This document shows positions 60,301 to 64,000 of a DNA stretch of 64,000 nucleotides, piece by piece. The notes under the pieces are model-generated. The model was not told where the DNA came from. It worked only from the letters and a program-made list of their open reading frames with translations, and searched no databases. Within the stretch, counting starts at the first letter, position 1, and every line of letters begins with the position of its first letter. This DNA is from Undaria pinnatifida (Eukaryota; Sar; Phaeophyceae; Laminariales; Alariaceae), in assembly GCA_012845835.1 (NCBI GenBank), contig JABAKD010000018.1:10148179-10212178 (forward strand). The letters run 5' to 3'. Position numbers and translations under genes: made by a program.

Positions 60301-63300
60301 CGTGAGACTCTTTCTAATGAGAAGGCCGATACTGTGAGAGGTTGGTGTGGAGCTCTTTCTTGCCAAAGGGTCGGTAGTGTAGCTATACCCAGGGACGTTG
60401 ATCACGCACTTGGGGGAATTCAGCGTAAATCGATCACTTACGCGCAAATACATCTTGTACCCGGGTGTGACATCGAGCAACCCCCGAGGCAAGTATCTGA
60501 ACCGTGCTTACGTGATGCTGTCGTATTTACGTAATGGTTTCCGGGGCTTTTCTCGGTTCGGTTCTCTCTTCTAAAGGGTCGGGTCGGGTCAGGGTGAACC
60601 GACTCGACCTGACCCGACCCGTGAGATTTGAAAACTACCTGACCTGACCCGACCCGACCCGATCCGACCCGACCCGACCCGACCCGACCCGACCCGACCC
60701 GACCCGACCCGACCCGACCCGACCCGACCCGACCCGACCCGACCCGACCCGACCTGACCCGACCCGACCCCACCCGTGAGACCTCGACCCAACCCGTGAG
60801 ACCTCCTTACCCGACCCGACTCGACCCGCGAAATTTAACAAACCTCCTGACACGCCCCACGGTTCGGGTCATGACCCGTAAAAAGTCCTGATTTTTTTCC
60901 TATTGATTACTTGATGAATAGGGTACATACAGTACGCGTAATCACCTCTAACGGCGGAAGGAAAGTACCCATCGCTGGTTTAGCTTGGTGTGTCCCACAA
61001 CAGGCGAGTGGCAAAGCCTCCTGTTTGCCGTAATGAAATGCATATTTCGATAGCATGGAACCATGCTGTGTTTTTCTGCGTTTTCTTGCGTTTCCTTGCG
61101 TTTTTTTGTTGTCGTTGGGGTGATTTTTCTTACCTTGCTGGCCCTTTTTTTTCTGAACATTTTCTTGTTTTCACTGCGTGTCTTGAGTTTCTTCAATTTG
61201 TTGAGTTTCGTAATTTTTATTCAGTTTCATATTTTGTTGTTATTTCTGCCTGTCTTGACTTTCTTGCCTGTTTTTGTTTTCTTGTCTTAACTATGTCGGT
61301 CGGTCGTGTTTTGTTTTCTTGTTGTCTTGTTTTTTATTGCCGCAAAACACAGATTTGGTCCTGCTGCGGCATTCGGCTGGGCTCGGTCGTGGCGCCGACT
61401 CCCGAGCTCCAGAAAAGCGTCAAGGCCAAGCAGGTAGGGCAGTGAATTGCTTTGTTTTTTTATAAACGGTTTTTGTCGATTTTTAGTGTTTTGTATTGAT
61501 TTTTATCGATTTTATTGTTACTTTTTTCGATTGCTTTATTTTCAGCCGCAGATTTTTATCCTCTCACTCGATCTCATTCGATGTATCGTTTTCCCGACTT
61601 GATCGATTTCTCGCGTTTTGACATGATTGTATGTTTGGTTTGACTGAGCAGGTTCCGTGGAGCGTTAACAGCATCGCCTTGCACTTCCTCGCAGAAGCCG
61701 TGCGGGACACGGACTACCTCAGGTAACTCCAACTGATCTTATCTTGACTTGCCTTATTCTCGTTTTGTCTTATCGAGAGTTTCTTTCTTTCTTTTTGTAC
61801 TTGTATGTTATTGTCTTGTCTTTGTCTCGTCTTTGTCTCGTCTTATCCGATCTCGCCTTGTCTTATCTTACCCTACCTTGTCTTGTTTTGTCTTATAGTA
61901 TATTATATCATGTACTCTTATCTTGCACTTTTGTGTTATCATGTTTCTCTTGACCGTATCTCACCTTATCGTGTCCTGTCTAGCTAATATTGTGTTCATA
62001 TTGTCTTTTCTAACCCTACTTTATATCATCCTGTCCTTCTTACTTTTATCTATCCTGTCCCGAGAGCAGGAGGACGTGGGAGTTGACCCCGATCTGGAAC
62101 CGCGACACCCGAACAGAAATCCTCCAACAGCACCCCGATTGGGAGGTGCACGGCAAGGTGTGTTTACCTACTACCTACAGAACCCCGGCAAGATTAGAGT
62201 AACCGTATAGACTAATCAGACATTTCACGGATCGGGTCGTTTCTCGCGGGTCGGGTCGGGTCGGGCCAGGGTGACCCGCCCGACCCGACCTAACCCGACC
62301 CGTGAGATGTGAAAACTTCCTGGCCCGACCCGACTCGACCAGAGAGTGTTTACAAAGTTCCTGACTTCTGACCCGTCTCGCGGGTCGGGTCATGGCCCAT
62401 GAACAGCCCTGGTTATGGTGTTAGTACTTGCAACGGTACAATACACCTGGTAGATCTCAAGAACCGTATTAAGGCTTTAGGATAACAACCGTTTAGCCGT
62501 TGCGGAAAATGGTATACAGTAGAGGTTCCTCTGTAGTGCCGGTAAGTGCACTATAGAGGGAAATAACGGCATTATAGCGGCAACCGGCACTACTCCGCAT
62601 ACGGCCACTACTGTTTGATCTCATCTGCGCCAAGCGATTTCACAAGCACTATAGCGGGCAACCGGCACGGCTCAACCGGCACATATAAGGACCAAGCGAT
62701 TTAACAAGCACTATAGCGGGCAACCGGCACTACTCAACCGGCACTATATTGGGACCAAGTGGTTTCACTAGCACTATAACAGGCAGCCGGAACTACTCAA
62801 CCGGCACTATGTAGGGACCAAGCGATTTCTCAAGCACTATAGCGGGCAACCGGCACTCTATAGGGATCACTAGTGCATGTACGTTTTTAGGACGGTGGCG
62901 TTGTCCGGATTAACAGACTGTCGTGCGGTGACGGCATTGACGGGGCGGTGACGGCATTGAGGGGGCGAGGGGTGGGGAGGGAGAAGGGGAAGGGGGGCGA
63001 GAGGGATTAGCGTAGTCCCTGTTTATGAGTAGGACGGTGGCGTCGTCCGTGTTACGCGACTGTCGTGCCGGAAGAAGGAGATAAGCGGCGGGGACAGGAC
63101 GGGAGGGGGGGGGGCTGGGCTTCGTCGCCCCCTTGATTTTTGGTGCTTCTTCCCAATGTATGTATTTTGCGGACACGGGGGAGCATGGAGGGGAATCGGA
63201 TCATACCATCGTCGTTGTTAATTGGCGCCAACTGGGTTGCACCTGTCGACGAGAAGGGGAAACGTGAAAACAAATATGCTACTGTACCGGGGGGGAGAAG

Positions 63301-63722
63301 GGAAGATATACTTGTGACCACGGCTTGTCCAGGAGGTCGTCGCTGAGGGTCATACCTCTTACGGGATGCGCTGGAGAGTAAAAGTGATGCTTAAAAACTA
63401 GAAAACGTAGGAGCGAGCGGTTCAACCTTTCAACTGACCGCTACTCCTCCTGCTGCCACCCGTCCTCCTTCTCCAACCCCCCCCCTCCTCTGCCCTCTTC
63501 TTCCTCCTACTACTGTAGGATTTTCTGTCTTGGCTGTGGATCGACACCCACGACGAGACCGTCACGAAGGACGTCGTTACTCGCGCGCGGGCCGCGGGAG
63601 TACCCGTTCGCTCGGGGGCCCCGGGGTATAACCTGCCCACGTTTTTTAGGGTGGCCGTTCGAGCGCCGAACCAGAGGTCGGCCCTCTTGAAGGCCATTTT
63701 GCCCCTCGCCCCCCCCGCCTAG
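54349..63722 (+). CDS. HisC/CobD-like PLP-dependent aminotransferase (fold type I, class I/II), nine exons
   Basis: Exons: 54349-54449, 55764-55887, 57144-57264, 58299-58556, 59464-59591, 61353-61433, 61652-61722, 62070-62157, 63519-63722. All junctions are GT-AG and all phases agree, giving 391 codons and a TAG stop, the usual length for this family. Motifs in order: HGG at about residue 40 and an N-terminal DFSV segment, GNGASELI around 114-121, NPTNPTG at 171-177, VDES at 201-204 (the Asp that contacts the PLP ring nitrogen), SWTK with the PLP lysine at 244, GIRLG with phosphate-binding Arg252, a PWSVN segment as in CobD/HisC, and the carboxylate-binding Arg in FFRVAVR near 368. The family transfers amino groups or decarboxylates amino-acid phosphates using PLP. 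The substrate cannot be read from sequence; HisC, CobD or an algal side branch are all possible. The start ATG is in a good context (cagccATG). Exon 1 shows no clear targeting signal. The introns hold tandem and TIR repeats, and decayed copies of exon 4 flank the real one. Confidence 0.93.
55963..56307. mobile_element. TIR element with internal tandem units, in aminotransferase intron 2
   Basis: Ends TCCCTCTGTAGTGCCGG and CCGGCACTATGGAGGGA are inverted. Inside are four ~63-bp units with caagcgatttcacaagcact and ggcaaccggcactactcaac. No coding capacity. Confidence 0.8.
56830..57090. repeat. CATCAACCTGCCT / CATCTCT simple repeat
   Basis: Imperfect tandem words (ctcatcaacctgcctcatc, tctcatctctcatc) before the acceptor of aminotransferase exon 3. 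Confidence 0.85.
57270..57540. repeat. CAGATTCAAATGTTCAAATC tandem repeat
   Basis: Imperfect ~28-30-bp units starting just inside intron 3 of the aminotransferase gene. Confidence 0.75.
57761..57823 (+). pseudogene. Decayed copy a of the 5' edge of aminotransferase exon 4
   Basis: It keeps a cag acceptor and reads GASESVDLVIRKAD in the phase left by exon 3, against GASELIDLVIRSAN in the real exon at 58299. The C-rich tract upstream is copied too. Confidence 0.85.
57955..58003 (+). pseudogene. Decayed copy b of the 5' edge of aminotransferase exon 4
   Basis: gcgagcggatttatcaatct then ggtcattcgca matches the real exon edge (58299-58333). The acceptor AG is degraded and the reading has an ASGFINLVIR core. 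It also carries an upstream C-rich tract. Confidence 0.75.
58580..58665 (+). repeat. Short intronic repeat, copy 3
   Basis: G-rich run, then GTGCATGGCCGTAGTCCGTA and CTCGCATCCCTAC, starting about 24 bases inside intron 4 of the aminotransferase gene. Matches 15250-15335. Confidence 0.75.
58738..58845 (+). pseudogene. Decayed copy of the 3' edge of aminotransferase exon 4
   Basis: Aligns over ~100 bases with 58463-58565. It reads NPTYPTGDYWDVEE, then a stop, where the real exon reads NPTNPTGDYWGVEE. The donor region is degraded (ttggtggtacgg). Confidence 0.88.
59030..59440. repeat. CCCCACCC-type repeat and a tandem pair before exon 5
   Basis: C-rich simple repeat containing two related ~55-bp segments (59161 and 59243: ctgtgtggtgcgagaaacat against ctgtgtaatgcgagacataa). 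Confidence 0.75.
60575..60885. repeat. GACCC/GGGTC pentamer field, intron 5
   Basis: Dominated by perfect GACCC units, flanked by GGGTC units in the opposite sense and by the words cccgtgagatttgaaaact and ttcgggtcatgacccgtaaa. Confidence 0.92.
62230..62410. repeat. GACCC/GGGTC pentamer field, intron 8
   Basis: Shorter copy of the same composite: GGGTC units, then GACCC units, cccgtgagatgtgaaaactt, and a final gggtcatggcccatgaac. Confidence 0.88.
62524..62867. mobile_element. TIR element with internal tandem units, in aminotransferase intron 8
   Basis: Same layout as 55963-56307: start ttcctctgtagtgccgg, end ccggcactctatagggat, four internal ~63-bp units. Confidence 0.8.
63283..63345 (+). 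repeat. Detached SINE 3' tail in intron 8
   Basis: gggagaagggaagatatact and gtgaccacggcttgtccagg match the tail of SINE family 1, here after an unrelated 5' part. Confidence 0.65.
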
Positions 63723-63894
63723 TCTGGCCTAGCCTAATATTGCCTAACCTAGCCTAGCTCGGGTTAGGGTTGGGAGTGAGCATATTTTAGGCGAGGGACG
63801 CTATCTGCACGACTGATGTGCAAATAGTGTCCTGCACACCTGATGATGTCGTTGGGTAGAAATGCCATTTTTAAGTGAAAACACACACAGCACT

Positions 63895-64000
63895 TCTTGG
63901 AGTCCGCTTCGCCCCTCGCCTCCTCTGCTTAAGTCTACCGTAGCCTAGTGTTGCTTAATCTAGTCTAGATTGGGTTAGGGTTAGGGTGTAGCCTGGGCTA
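63895..64000 (+). repeat. Decayed copy of the end of the aminotransferase gene
   Basis: cttcgcccctcgcctcctct, then gtagcctagtgttgcttaat and gggttagggttagggtg, match the coding end and 3' flank at 63700-63775 (gcccctcgcccccc, tagcctaatattgcctaacc, gggttagggttggg). Confidence 0.75.

Overview
The window is nuclear DNA from an intron-rich eukaryote, most likely a photosynthetic stramenopile such as a brown alga. The grounds are GT-AG introns of 0.2 to 4.4 kb with long C/T-rich tracts before many acceptors, Gly/Ala/Arg-rich low-complexity proteins, and an organelle-type DUF493 protein whose hydrophobic leader is followed by a Phe, as in stramenopile plastid presequences. There are no operons, ribosome binding sites, CRISPR arrays or intact tRNA/rRNA genes. 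The lineage is an inference; the genes and repeats below are read from the sequence.

Three genes can be rebuilt by joining exons whose reading phases agree. (1) 54349-63722 (+): nine exons, 391 codons, a HisC/CobD-like PLP-dependent aminotransferase with all key motifs. (2) 37081-42019 (-): a DUF493 (YbeD-like) protein with an N-terminal presequence; two exons are found and the short last exon is not. (3) 12144-25512 (+): eight exons giving a protein of about 1,600 residues, very rich in Gly/Ala/Arg/Ser with charged coiled-coil ends and no recognised family; one homopolymer breaks its frame. A weaker two-exon candidate with a signal peptide lies at 6601-7402 (+). A degraded pogo/Tigger-like transposon with the tail of its transposase is at 42764-44102.

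Most of the rest is repeats. 1-5.5 kb: a ~100-bp minisatellite, a block found again at 27-29 kb, and a ~175-bp satellite. 8.6-11.9 kb: tRNA-derived SINEs and a poly(A) retroposon. 22.7-24.4 kb: a 915-bp TIR element and a SINE inside the large intron of gene 2 of the + strand. 26.7-29 kb: a ~92-bp minisatellite plus two copies of the 1-kb block. 31.5-33.1 kb: three tiny LTR elements (TRIMs), one carrying a nested retroposon. 35-37 kb: simple repeats. 39.2-41.3 kb: a 1.7-kb palindrome inside the DUF493 intron. 45-53.6 kb: inverted repeat families and C-rich DNA. 55-63 kb: tandem and TIR repeats filling the aminotransferase introns.

The most unusual signals are: decayed copies of exon edges, splice sites included, next to the functional exons of two unrelated genes; a roughly 40-fold excess of the palindrome TACCWGGTA; and a short sequence recurring just inside introns of two different genes.
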